DNA from: CAZSBB01 sp964605235
Lineage (GTDB): Bacteria; Planctomycetota; Phycisphaerae; Phycisphaerales; Phycisphaeraceae
Direction of reading: 5' to 3'
DNA: 64,000 nucleotides
NCBI GenBank assembly: GCA_964605235.1
Contig: CAZSBB010000007.1
Span: 62,001-126,000 of the forward strand
Positions 1-7,929 of the stretch are shown in pieces. The position numbers and the translations under genes are program-made. Numbering within the stretch: position 1 is the first letter of the stretch; every line of letters begins with the position of its first letter. The notes below the pieces were generated by a model. That model was not told where the DNA came from. It made no database searches and saw only the letters and a program-made list of their open reading frames with translations.

Positions 1-1
1 G

Positions 2-1069
2 CCCACGACGGTGGCGCACGTGCTGAACCGCACGCAGGGCGCCTACGTCGCCGAGCCGACCCGGCAGCGCGTGCTTCAGGCGGCGCAGGCCATGGGCTAC
101 CAGGAAGCGTTGCTGTCGCAGTCGATCAAGGCGCCCCTGCGCCATCTGGGGGTGGTCGTCGGCGACAACGATCAGGCCCGCGCCGATGCCATGGAGATAT
201 TCGAGGGCATCCGCCAGGAAGCGATCACCCACGATTACATCACCGTCCTGCTGCCCATGGCCCCGGAGGTGAGCAGCAATTACAGCTCGGACAAAGCGGT
301 CGAGTCGATCCTCCACTTTCATCGCACCAAGCTCATGGATGGCTTTGTGATCGACAAGTCCTGCTTTCTGAGCGATCCGATGCGCGCGCTCGACGCCAGC
401 GGGGTGCCGGTCATCACAGTCAACGGCACGCCGACGCGGCACCTGGAGTCGCAGAAACCGATCCTCTCGGCGGTGGTCGACAATCGCGCCGGCGGGCGCA
501 TGGCGACGGAGCACTTGCTCGCTTGCGGGCACCGGCGCATTGCGTTGCTCACCCGACCCTGGGCGGCCTATCCGGAGGGTTACCGGCCGTACCAGGTGTC
601 GCAGATCGTCCGGGGCTATCACGACGCGCTGCACGCGGCGGGGGTGGCCCAGGACCCACGCGGTCTGCTGGATGCGCATGCCTGGGACAAGCGGCAGACC
701 TATGCCGCCGTGGATCAATTGCTGGCTCTCGACCAGCCGCCGACGGCGATCGTCGCCAGCGACGACGCGATCGCCCTGATGATCATTCACGCCCTGCTGC
801 GGCGCGGGCGGCGCGTGCCCCGCGATGTTTCAGTGGTCGGTTACGGCGACTGGTCCCAGGCCGCCCGGCTGTGCGAGCCAGATCTCACCAGCGTGCATAC
901 CGACCTGCGGGCGACGGGGGTGCTGGCGGCGCGCATGATTATTCAACGACTGGCGGGCGCTGACCCGGTCGAGCCGCAGGCCGTGTTGACCCCGAGGCTG
1001 AACGTACGTGGCTCGACCGCGCCGCCGCCGGCGCCCACCGTGCCGCCGCGCAAGCGCCGCAAGGCATGA
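2..1069 (+). CDS. LacI-family transcriptional regulator, 5' partial
   Basis: This is a sugar-responsive DNA-binding repressor or activator whose start lies before the window. The first visible residues, PTTVAHVLN followed by VAEPTRQRVLQAAQAMGY, are the second half of the LacI helix-turn-helix plus the hinge-type helix. The rest is a periplasmic-binding-protein-like effector domain: GVVVGDND opens the first subdomain, CGHRRIALLTRP marks the centre, and VPRDVSVVGYGDWSQAA plus TSVHTDLRATG mark the end. About 355 residues are visible, so only some 10-20 are missing. A GTG at position 11 could be mistaken for a start, but it lies inside the DNA-binding domain. The effector is unknown. The 3' side has no closely following gene on this strand. 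Confidence 0.93.
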   Translation, partial: PTTVAHVLNRTQGAYVAEPTRQRVLQAAQAMGYQEALLSQSIKAPLRHLGVVVGDNDQARADAMEIFEGIRQEAITHDYITVLLPMAPEVSSNYSSDKAVESILHFHRTKLMDGFVIDKSCFLSDPMRALDASGVPVITVNGTPTRHLESQKPILSAVVDNRAGGRMATEHLLACGHRRIALLTRPWAAYPEGYRPYQVSQIVRGYHDALHAAGVAQDPRGLLDAHAWDKRQTYAAVDQLLALDQPPTAIVASDDAIALMIIHALLRRGRRVPRDVSVVGYGDWSQAARLCEPDLTSVHTDLRATGVLAARMIIQRLAGADPVEPQAVLTPRLNVRGSTAPPPAPTVPPRKRRKA

Positions 1070-1728
1070 TGCACGGAAGGGGTCAGCCCGGCTCGACCCC
1101 CGCGGAGCTCATCCTTTCTGCTTTGACGCTGCTGCGGACCAGACTTTGACTGTCGCGGGCGGTGATGGCTCGCCGCTCAAGCCCGCGCAGGCGATCGGGC
1201 TGGATCAGTTCGCCTCTGCCTGCGGCCGTACAGCGCCTGGTCGGCATCACGCGCTTCAATGCCGCGCCGAGGGTGCCGCTGCTGGCGTTCTGGCGGAGGC
1301 GGACAGCGAACCCCAAATGCCGGGAATTGCAGCGCATGCCGACCGTTATCTGTTCGCGCCTTCGAGTTGCACCACCGCGAGGTATTCCACCCGTGGTACG
1401 GTGAAGCGGCAGACGCCGTCGTGATAGGTAAAGTCCAGCGCGTTGCCCTCGGGGGCAAGGGTGACGGCTGTGGGTTTGGCGCAGCGCACAGCGCAGGCGA
1501 CGTGGTGCGTGGGGCCTGTCTGTGGAAGTCAGCATCGACGAGCGCGTGCTGCTGGTGTACACCACGATGAGCCGGCGCGATCGGGTGGTTCGTTGAGGAC
1601 GGGGTGGCGCGGTTCAGTGACTGGCCCCTCCGCCCGCAGCACACGCCGCCGCACTTCAACCCGGCGACGACCGCTGCCCCGCCGGCGTGATTCGCGTCGT
1701 CGCATCGTCCGACGAAACCGAATGGTCG
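1070..1728. other. Decayed intergenic region with glycosidase-like fragments
   Basis: No intact gene is credible in this 659-bp stretch between the LacI-type gene and the AraC-type gene. Two short pieces look like protein once coding. One is on the minus strand, listed separately at 1346-1528. The other is on the plus strand, reading SVEVSIDERVLLVYTTMSRR from about 1519 and, after a one-base shift, FVEDGVARFSDWPLRPQHTP to a stop near 1690. The second resembles the end of a beta-propeller enzyme but I do not recognise its family. Longer open frames here are rich in Arg, Pro and Ala and look like frame shadows. Confidence 0.5.
1346..1528 (-). pseudogene. C-terminal remnant of a glycoside-hydrolase-like protein
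   Basis: The minus strand reads VTLAPEGNALDFTYHDG followed by VCRFTVPRVEYLAVVQLEG and then a TAA stop (1346-1348). This pattern (V-x-L-x-P-D/E-G, a hydrophobic strand, then VPRVExxxVVxLEG) is typical of the final beta-domain of beta-galactosidase-trimerisation or GH42-like proteins. The frame is closed upstream at about 1529 by a stop, so only about 60 codons remain and no start is available. I read it as a gene fragment. The family call rests on one short motif and is tentative. Confidence 0.35.
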
Positions 1729-2532
1729 CTACTGCAGACGGCGGAAGCTTCCGGGAGACTGCCCGATTACGCGGGTAAACGCGCGGGTGAAGCTATGGAC
1801 GCTGGCGTAGCCCGCCTGCTCGGCGATGGCTTTGAGGCTCAGGTTGCTGCCGCGGATCAGGTCCGCCGCGGCGATGATGCGCATGTCCACGAGAAACTGC
1901 TGTGGGGCTTGTCCAAAGGCCTCCCGAAAACACTTGTTGAAGTGGCTCTCGGAGAGGTGGCTCAGTTCCGCCAGTCCCGTGACGGTCCAGGGGCCCATCG
2001 GCTCATCCATGACGCGGTTGACGATCGTGATCAGGCGCTCGTCGTAGTGCTGCGGGACGTGTTGTGCCGCTTGACCGGCAATCGCCTGGCGCAGGGCGTA
2101 GGTGGTCAGCAACACGGCGCCGGACTCGGCGACTTGTCGGCTCAACGGGGCGCACGAGCGGCTGGCATGCCCGATTTCGTGCGCCAACGGCGTCAGGTGG
2201 TCGGGAATCGTCATGGCGATCACATGCCGCGCCAACTGGAACTGGTAGCGGGGATGCAGATTGACCTTGACCACCAAATGGCACATGCGACCGCGCGCTT
2301 CATACCCGTGCGGCGTGAGCGGGGGAATCAGCATGGCGGTGCCGGCGCGCACCGGCCGCACCGTGTAGTCGTCCTGGATGATGCGCACCGCACCCTCCAG
2401 CACCAGGTCCAGTTTGCAGTGGGTGGCGCTGTGAATCGGCACGCGCCCATAGCGGGGGTGGTCGGCATATTCGATCGTCACCACCCGGCGCACCGGCGAG
2501 GGGCTCCAGTCCTGGGTCATGAGGGGATCCAT
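1729..2532 (-). CDS. AraC-family transcriptional regulator
   Basis: This is a 267-residue DNA-binding regulator. The N-terminal half is a cupin-like sensor domain (HCKLDLVLEGAVRIIQDD, then a proline-rich PPLTPHGYE turn) that probably binds a sugar or oligosaccharide. The C-terminal hundred residues hold the two helix-turn-helix motifs of the AraC/XylS family: WTVTGLAELSHLSESHFNKCFREAFGQ, then SLKAIAEQAGYASVHSFTRAFTRVIGQSPGSFR. It is transcribed away from the pseudopilin gene at 2728, with a 195-bp shared upstream region, and may control the rightward run. Two starts are possible, 2532 (MDPLM) and 2520 (MTQDW). Neither has a clear Shine-Dalgarno sequence. Confidence 0.93.
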   Translation of the reverse strand: MDPLMTQDWSPSPVRRVVTIEYADHPRYGRVPIHSATHCKLDLVLEGAVRIIQDDYTVRPVRAGTAMLIPPLTPHGYEARGRMCHLVVKVNLHPRYQFQLARHVIAMTIPDHLTPLAHEIGHASRSCAPLSRQVAESGAVLLTTYALRQAIAGQAAQHVPQHYDERLITIVNRVMDEPMGPWTVTGLAELSHLSESHFNKCFREAFGQAPQQFLVDMRIIAAADLIRGSNLSLKAIAEQAGYASVHSFTRAFTRVIGQSPGSFRRLQ

Positions 2533-2727
2533 TTCGGTGTAAGCGATTCAGACAAAAACGCACCCGCTTGTAGCAAAGACGCTGGGGGATGGCTCCAAGT
2601 ATATTTTACACAACAGGATTGCGATGCACTGGGCATGGACGGACGCCTCTTGCCCTGCTCGCCGGTAACAGGGTCATCGTGGATTCAGACAAGCAGCACC
2701 CCCAATTCTCCGCGAAGGACAGACCAC

Positions 2728-3621
2728 ATGCCCAGGAGCCATCACGGGTTCACGTTGATTGAGTTGCTGGTGGTGATCTCGATCATCAGCCTGCTCATCG
2801 CCATCCTGCTGCCGGCGCTGGGCAAGGCGCGCGAGGCCGCCGACGCCATGCAGTGCATGACCGGCCTGCGCACGCTGGCGCAGGTGGGCAACATGTACGG
2901 CAGCGACAACAAGGGGTACATGGCGTACGCCGACAACTGGGGGCAGGGCGCGGCGCCCAGCAATCCCTACGCCAAAGTCAAGGCGATGTTCGGCAGTCCC
3001 AACAACCTCATCTCGCCCACCGAGATGTGGCAGGCGGAGGGTTACATCCAGGTGCAAGGCGGGCCGGGCGCCTGGAGACCCAATCCGGCCTTCAAATGCC
3101 CCGTCATCAACCGCAAGTTCGGCGCCCGCGGCTGGGACAACGGCTACGACTTCGGCATCGGCATGATGGAGTCGCACCGCACCTACAGCAGCCTCATGAC
3201 CAGCTTCAACGCGCCGGGCTTCACCCCCAACTACAACCTGGTGGGCCCGTACCCCATCGACCGCATCTACAAGCCGTCCAGCACCGTGATGATTGGCGAC
3301 ACCCGCGTCGTCGTCGGGGCTTCCGCGCCCAGCGGTTATGACTTCAAGCCTGTGGGCGGCAACGACCGCGTCATGCTCCTGGGCACCTGGGCGCCCACGT
3401 TCATCACCCCCGGGCTCTACACCATCAACGCCACGGTCTCCCTCAGCGACATTTCCAACAAACAGTTCTATCACCCCAACCAGGCTTCAGCGCTCGCCTA
3501 CTTCGACGGGCATGTCGCCAACTACCTCTTCGATTATGACCGTGATTTCACCGGGCCGGACCCCGAGCCGTTCCAGATCATGACTTCCGCCGACGGCTCG
3601 GGCGTGTTCAAGCCGTACTGA
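2728..3621 (+). CDS. Type IV pilin-like protein with prepilin cleavage motif and H-X9-DG motif
   Basis: This 297-residue protein begins MPRSHHG followed by FTLIELLVVISIISLL, a class III prepilin signal cut after Gly7 and N-methylated on Phe8. The hydrophobic helix that follows anchors it in the inner membrane or a pseudopilus. The C-terminal part has HPNQASALAYFDGHV, the H-X9-DG motif of the large planctomycete, lentisphaera and verrucomicrobia pseudopilin families. AAGGA lies about 8 bases before the ATG. The same frame stays open further upstream, but that extension runs antisense to the AraC gene and is not used. Such proteins are very numerous in these genomes and often sit beside glycan-degradation genes. 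The cargo or partner is unknown. Confidence 0.92.
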   Translation: MPRSHHGFTLIELLVVISIISLLIAILLPALGKAREAADAMQCMTGLRTLAQVGNMYGSDNKGYMAYADNWGQGAAPSNPYAKVKAMFGSPNNLISPTEMWQAEGYIQVQGGPGAWRPNPAFKCPVINRKFGARGWDNGYDFGIGMMESHRTYSSLMTSFNAPGFTPNYNLVGPYPIDRIYKPSSTVMIGDTRVVVGASAPSGYDFKPVGGNDRVMLLGTWAPTFITPGLYTINATVSLSDISNKQFYHPNQASALAYFDGHVANYLFDYDRDFTGPDPEPFQIMTSADGSGVFKPY

Positions 3622-3624
3622 GTC

Positions 3625-4827
3625 ATGGTTGTTTCACCAGGTCTCGCCGCACTGTCGGGCGGATCGACTGCCGGACCACCCATGCTGCAAACCCTTTCCA
3701 TCTCCGCCAAACCGGGTGGAACCAGTCCGGTCACCACCTACAGTCTGCGGGTGATTGAACTGCGCCCGTATCAACTGCTGTGCCTGGTGTGCATGCTCGG
3801 CGAACAACAGGCGGAGCTGACGGAGCGCCAGCCGTTCGCTGCGCTCAATGCCGAGCCGTTCTGGCGGGACAAGCACGCATTCCTGGCCCGGGCGCTTGAG
3901 GCGATGCGTCAGCAGCCGGACATGCCCGTGGTGCTGCGCTGCAATGCCGGCGGGGTGTTCGCCTTTCAGGACCCCGGCCCGGACGCCGACAGCCCCGAAG
4001 GCGCGGAGTTCAATCAGCGGCGCGATCTGGAAATCCTGCGCCAGCTTGACCTGGCGCCCGGCGCCACGCTGCCGGCCCGGGCGCTGCTCTACCGCATGCA
4101 AAACCATCTCAAGACGGTCAACGGCGTCTGCGCGCCGGCCTCCTGTTCCAATTGCTCGGCCTGGCAGGGCTGCCCCAAGGCGAAGGCTGGCTTCTACGAA
4201 CGTGGCAACACGATCAATATCGACCAGATCATCCCGGTGCGCTCCGACGAGCAGCGGGCGCAGTCGAAAGTCCAGTCGCTGGAGGCGATGAGAAAAGCCC
4301 GCTCGATTCGCATTCGCCCGCACCTGCTGATGTGCGCGGTGTGTCAGTACGGCATGGGCATCCGCCCGCCGTTTGACGCCGACAATCTGCCCGAGATGCT
4401 CCGGCTGCTCAAGGACCAGCCCCAAACGCCCATCACGCTCGTGCCCGGCGCTGACTGGATGATGTGCGGCCCGTGCAAGCGGCGCGATCCGGAGAAAGGC
4501 TCCTGCGTCAACGTCTCGGGCCTGGGCGGTCTGGCGAACGATCTGCGCGACCTGAATGTTCTCATGCTCCTGGGCCTGAAGTACGGCGACACCTTGCCCG
4601 CCGATGAACTCTACGAGCGGCTCTTCCGGCTGATTCCCCACACCGCACCGACCTGTTCCATGGATGCCGCCAAGTACGGCAAGACCAGCATCTGGTGGGA
4701 CGTCTGCCGCGATCATCCCCACGGCAATCCCTCCTATGCCAAGGGGTCGGGCGAGTTGGTGCAACTGGGATGGATTCCCCAGCCGGCCCCGGCGTCCATC
4801 CACCCACCGTCCGTTGACCCATCATGA
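3625..4827 (+). CDS. Cys-rich protein with two RPHHLLC-like (DUF1284-like) repeats
   Basis: This is a 400-residue cytoplasmic-type protein of unknown function. Two halves each open with a similar motif: ELRPYQLLCLVCMLG at about residues 46-60 and RIRPHLLMCAVCQYG at about residues 232-246. This resembles the RPHHLLC signature of the DUF1284 family, thought to bind a metal or Fe-S cluster. More cysteine groups follow (CAPASCSNCSAWQGC, CGPCKRR, and a late CSMDAA), so a metal-binding role is likely. The start is uncertain: the ATG at 3625 is 3 bases after the preceding stop, while the ATG at 3682 (MLQTLSIS) gives a shorter and possibly more realistic N-terminus. The stop overlaps the next start (ATGA), so the two genes are probably translationally coupled. 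Confidence 0.8.
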   Translation: MVVSPGLAALSGGSTAGPPMLQTLSISAKPGGTSPVTTYSLRVIELRPYQLLCLVCMLGEQQAELTERQPFAALNAEPFWRDKHAFLARALEAMRQQPDMPVVLRCNAGGVFAFQDPGPDADSPEGAEFNQRRDLEILRQLDLAPGATLPARALLYRMQNHLKTVNGVCAPASCSNCSAWQGCPKAKAGFYERGNTINIDQIIPVRSDEQRAQSKVQSLEAMRKARSIRIRPHLLMCAVCQYGMGIRPPFDADNLPEMLRLLKDQPQTPITLVPGADWMMCGPCKRRDPEKGSCVNVSGLGGLANDLRDLNVLMLLGLKYGDTLPADELYERLFRLIPHTAPTCSMDAAKYGKTSIWWDVCRDHPHGNPSYAKGSGELVQLGWIPQPAPASIHPPSVDPS

Positions 4828-6860
4828 GCCGTTCCACCTTTGAGTTTGCCGAGCGCGTCGCAGTGGTGGCGCCGCTCGAGCGGCGCGAAATGCTCGACCT
4901 GGCGGACATGCTGCGTGTGAAGTTGCGACATCGCCGCGGCGGGGCGTTACAGTTCGTCAGCCCGACCGAGCCGGGCGCGAAGGTCATCCGGCTTGAGTGT
5001 CTGGACCTGCCAACGGACTGGCCCGACCGTGACCCGCGCATGACCGACGAGGGTTATCGCCTCGACGTCACGCTTGGTGGGATCACACTGTCGGGCGCGA
5101 GCGTACGCGCTTGCCATCACGCCGTGCGGGCTCTGCTCAACGGCATGGACGAATCCGGCCAAATCGCCTGCGGCTCCTGCATCGACTGGCCCCGTTTTCC
5201 CACCCGCGGCGCCCACCTGTATGTCCCCGCGCCCGAGGACCTCGATTACTTCGAGCGACTGCTGGATTACCTGGCGGGCCTGGGCATGAACACCGTCTTC
5301 CTCGAAGTCGGCGCGGCCGTGCAGTCGCATCGGCACCCACGCATCAACGCAGCGTGGAACCGCGTGGCCCGAATGGTCCGCGACTATCCCTTCGGACAGA
5401 ACCAGTTCGCCAATCGCCACGACTACCACGGCCGGGGCAAGGACTCGTTTCACGGCGACAACGGCGGTTGGGGCCAATGCCTGAGCCATGACCAGGTTCG
5501 CCGCATCCTGCGCGCGGCGCGCCGGCATCACATCGAGATCGTTCCGGAAATCCAATCGCTTTCGCACTGCTACTGGCTCTGCCTGGCGTATCCCGAGATC
5601 GCCGAGGTCGCCAGCGATCCCTACCCCTGCACCTACTGCCCGTCGAACGCGCGGACGTATGAGTTGCTGTTCGACGTGATGGACGAGTGGATCGAACTGT
5701 TCGAGCCGCGGCAGGTCCACATCGGGCACGACGAATGGTACTTCCGCGCCATCTGTCCGCGCTGCCGGGAACACAGTCCCGCGGATCTGCTCGCCCAGGA
5801 CGTCAACCGCATCCACGCGCATCTGCAGGCGCGCGGCGTACAGTGCGTGATGTGGGCTGATCAACTGCTCAATCCCGACCTGCTGCGTACGCCGCGGATC
5901 AAGGAATGGGGCACCGGCCGGATGATCCAGTGGGCCGGCGGCGAGCGCGAGTACGCCAATGACGAGGGGCAGTACATCAGCCGGGCCTGCCACCAGGCCC
6001 TGGCCAGCATCCCCAGGGACATCGTGCTGGCGGACTGGTATTACGTCATCTCGCCGGACACGAGCAGCTACCTGTCACAACAGGGCCGGCAGGTGCTGTT
6101 GGGCAATTTCAACCCGAGCTTGCTGGACGCTCAGCCCGAGCCGCTGCACGCCCCGAACGTCCGCGGCGGGTTCATCTCCACTTGGGTGCAGGCGTCGTTC
6201 ACGGCCCACGCCCACGACAACTGGCCACTGCAGGCGCTGGTGACCGCCGATCTGCTCTGGCAACGTCCCGGTCCGCGGGAACCGTTGTCGCGGCGCATGC
6301 CCGAGTACCTTCGCCAGTGGTCGCAGCGGCGCCAGGATTTGATTGCTCCGCACGCCCGCGCGGTCAAGGGCGAAGCGCGCACCGCGGAGCTGGCGAGCGT
6401 TCCTCTGCTGATCCGCGCCGACGCCACCACGCCGGTGGTGGTCCATCTGCCTCAGCCTTGCCGGGCGGTACGGCTGCTGCTGGCCCTGGAGAGCGCAGCG
6501 TGTCTGGATCACGTCGGACCGCTTTACGATTACGGTGACGTACAGGCGTACTTGCGTCACATGGAGGTCGTGCGTTGCCGACTGGTGCACGAGATGAAGC
6601 CGGGGCTGGAGGCGGGTGGCGATCTCTCGCTGCACGCGGGCATCGAGGTGGGGGTGCGCTGTACGGAGTTGGGCATGACCAGGTGGACCCATCCGACCCT
6701 TGCCGACCCGGTGCCCTTGCCGGATGGCGGATTCGCCTTCGCGTTTCAGTGGAACCACCCCGCGCCGACCCGGCAGCCGGTCTGCCGGATCGAGCTTTCG
6801 CCCGGCATCGGGTTGAAGCGCGGCTCGGTCATCTTGTTTGCCGCCTGGAGCATCGCCTGA
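4824..6860 (+). CDS. Glycoside hydrolase family 20-like protein (beta-N-acetylhexosaminidase type)
   Basis: This 678-residue protein has the GH20 layout. An N-terminal alpha/beta domain is followed by a TIM barrel starting at WPRFPTRGAHLYVP (about residue 125). The motif HIGHDEW (residues 299-305) carries the Asp-Glu catalytic pair (D303, E304) used for substrate-assisted cleavage of N-acetylhexosamine. VPEIQSLSH and MWADQLLN are further barrel strands. The C-terminal third is a beta-rich domain I do not recognise. No signal peptide is visible, so it is likely cytoplasmic and acts on imported oligosaccharides. It overlaps the upstream gene by 4 bases and ends one base before the next start. 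The substrate could be another amino sugar. Confidence 0.85.
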   Translation: MSRSTFEFAERVAVVAPLERREMLDLADMLRVKLRHRRGGALQFVSPTEPGAKVIRLECLDLPTDWPDRDPRMTDEGYRLDVTLGGITLSGASVRACHHAVRALLNGMDESGQIACGSCIDWPRFPTRGAHLYVPAPEDLDYFERLLDYLAGLGMNTVFLEVGAAVQSHRHPRINAAWNRVARMVRDYPFGQNQFANRHDYHGRGKDSFHGDNGGWGQCLSHDQVRRILRAARRHHIEIVPEIQSLSHCYWLCLAYPEIAEVASDPYPCTYCPSNARTYELLFDVMDEWIELFEPRQVHIGHDEWYFRAICPRCREHSPADLLAQDVNRIHAHLQARGVQCVMWADQLLNPDLLRTPRIKEWGTGRMIQWAGGEREYANDEGQYISRACHQALASIPRDIVLADWYYVISPDTSSYLSQQGRQVLLGNFNPSLLDAQPEPLHAPNVRGGFISTWVQASFTAHAHDNWPLQALVTADLLWQRPGPREPLSRRMPEYLRQWSQRRQDLIAPHARAVKGEARTAELASVPLLIRADATTPVVVHLPQPCRAVRLLLALESAACLDHVGPLYDYGDVQAYLRHMEVVRCRLVHEMKPGLEAGGDLSLHAGIEVGVRCTELGMTRWTHPTLADPVPLPDGGFAFAFQWNHPAPTRQPVCRIELSPGIGLKRGSVILFAAWSIA

Positions 6861-6861
6861 C

Positions 6862-7929
6862 ATGAGCCGCACCCAGGAACACGCACACCGGGACCGCGCC
6901 GCGGCGCCCGACTGGTGGCCCAGCCTGCCCGAGGAGGCCCAGCGGCTGATGGGTTCGCTCCCCGGGGTGAGCCTGGAACAGATCGGCGTCAGCGCCGGCG
7001 GTCGGCCGATCCTCGCCGGGTCGCTGGGCGCAGTCGACCTGCTGCCGGAGGCCACCAGCATCTCGCTGGCGTCGGCGCGGGCGGCGCGAGCGCCCCGGGC
7101 GTTCTATGGGCAAGGTCAGCGCCAGCGCCAGCACGTGCTGTTCCTGGGCGCGGTCCACGGCACTGAGTTTGAAGGCACCGTCGCCATGCTCAACGTGCTG
7201 CACGCGCTGGTGCATGGACAGGATCTTCGCGGCCGAAACTGGCCCGAACTGGCGGCGCTGCGCAACCGCTTCCGAATCATGGTCGTGCCTTTTCTCAACA
7301 TGGATGGCCGGATGCGCTACGCCGACGTCCGCCACTTCTGCCCGTTTGATCGGGAGCAATACAACCGGATCACGATGGGACAGTTGCGAACCGGCGCGGC
7401 GCCCAGGTGGCCTGACGTCAAGCGGCATCAACCCCAACCGCTGGACCAGTACACGCAATTGGGCTCCTACTTCAACGACGCGGGCATCAACCTGGTCTAC
7501 GACGACTTCTTCGGCGAACCGCAGCCGGAGACCCGGGCGCTCATGGCGCTGTGCCGGCGGGAGAGGCCTGACGTCATCATCCAGTCGCACACCAACCACG
7601 GCAGCCTGGTCGAGCACGCCATCAGCTATATCCCGCGGGACTACCAGCTTCGACTCGCGCAATTGTCGGGCGCGGTGTCCACACGCTGCGCCCGCGCGGG
7701 CCTGTCGCGGCGGATGGTCGCCAGCCCCGAACCGTATTGCGGACAGGTCTTCTACCAGTCCGACGCGCTGCACCATCATTGCGGGGCGCTGCCCGTGTTG
7801 CTGGAGTTTCCCTGCGGCGAGCCGGCGCCGCCCGGCACGCTGGACGAGATTCTCGATGTGAGCATGGCCGCCCTGACCGAGTTGCTGACCTTTGGAGCAT
7901 TACATGGCTTTCGTCCGCCCCATGATTGA
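6862..7929 (+). CDS. M14-type zinc carboxypeptidase / succinylglutamate desuccinylase-like protein
   Basis: This 355-residue protein contains FLGAVHGTEFEG (His99, Glu102), the H-x-x-E zinc-binding motif of M14 peptidases. A later His lies in IIQSHTNHGS (H243 or H246), and LLEFPCGEP fits the catalytic glutamate region. The family trims C-terminal amino acids or amide-linked groups. Next to a hexosaminidase-like gene, a role on glycopeptides or peptidoglycan fragments is plausible. The ATG at 6862 lies directly after the preceding stop. An upstream TTG at 6838 would extend into the previous gene and was not chosen. No signal peptide is seen. The 3' end overlaps the next gene by 26 bases in another frame. 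Confidence 0.85.
   Translation: MSRTQEHAHRDRAAAPDWWPSLPEEAQRLMGSLPGVSLEQIGVSAGGRPILAGSLGAVDLLPEATSISLASARAARAPRAFYGQGQRQRQHVLFLGAVHGTEFEGTVAMLNVLHALVHGQDLRGRNWPELAALRNRFRIMVVPFLNMDGRMRYADVRHFCPFDREQYNRITMGQLRTGAAPRWPDVKRHQPQPLDQYTQLGSYFNDAGINLVYDDFFGEPQPETRALMALCRRERPDVIIQSHTNHGSLVEHAISYIPRDYQLRLAQLSGAVSTRCARAGLSRRMVASPEPYCGQVFYQSDALHHHCGALPVLLEFPCGEPAPPGTLDEILDVSMAALTELLTFGALHGFRPPHD

Noticed and set aside
1687..2727. N-terminal extension of the pseudopilin frame
   Set aside because: It runs opposite the well-supported AraC gene, and the prepilin motif starts at 2728 with its own ribosome site.
2533..2727. Promoters in the AraC/pseudopilin intergenic region
   Set aside because: AT-rich patches such as TATATT (near 2600) are present, but no -35 at proper spacing was found on either strand.
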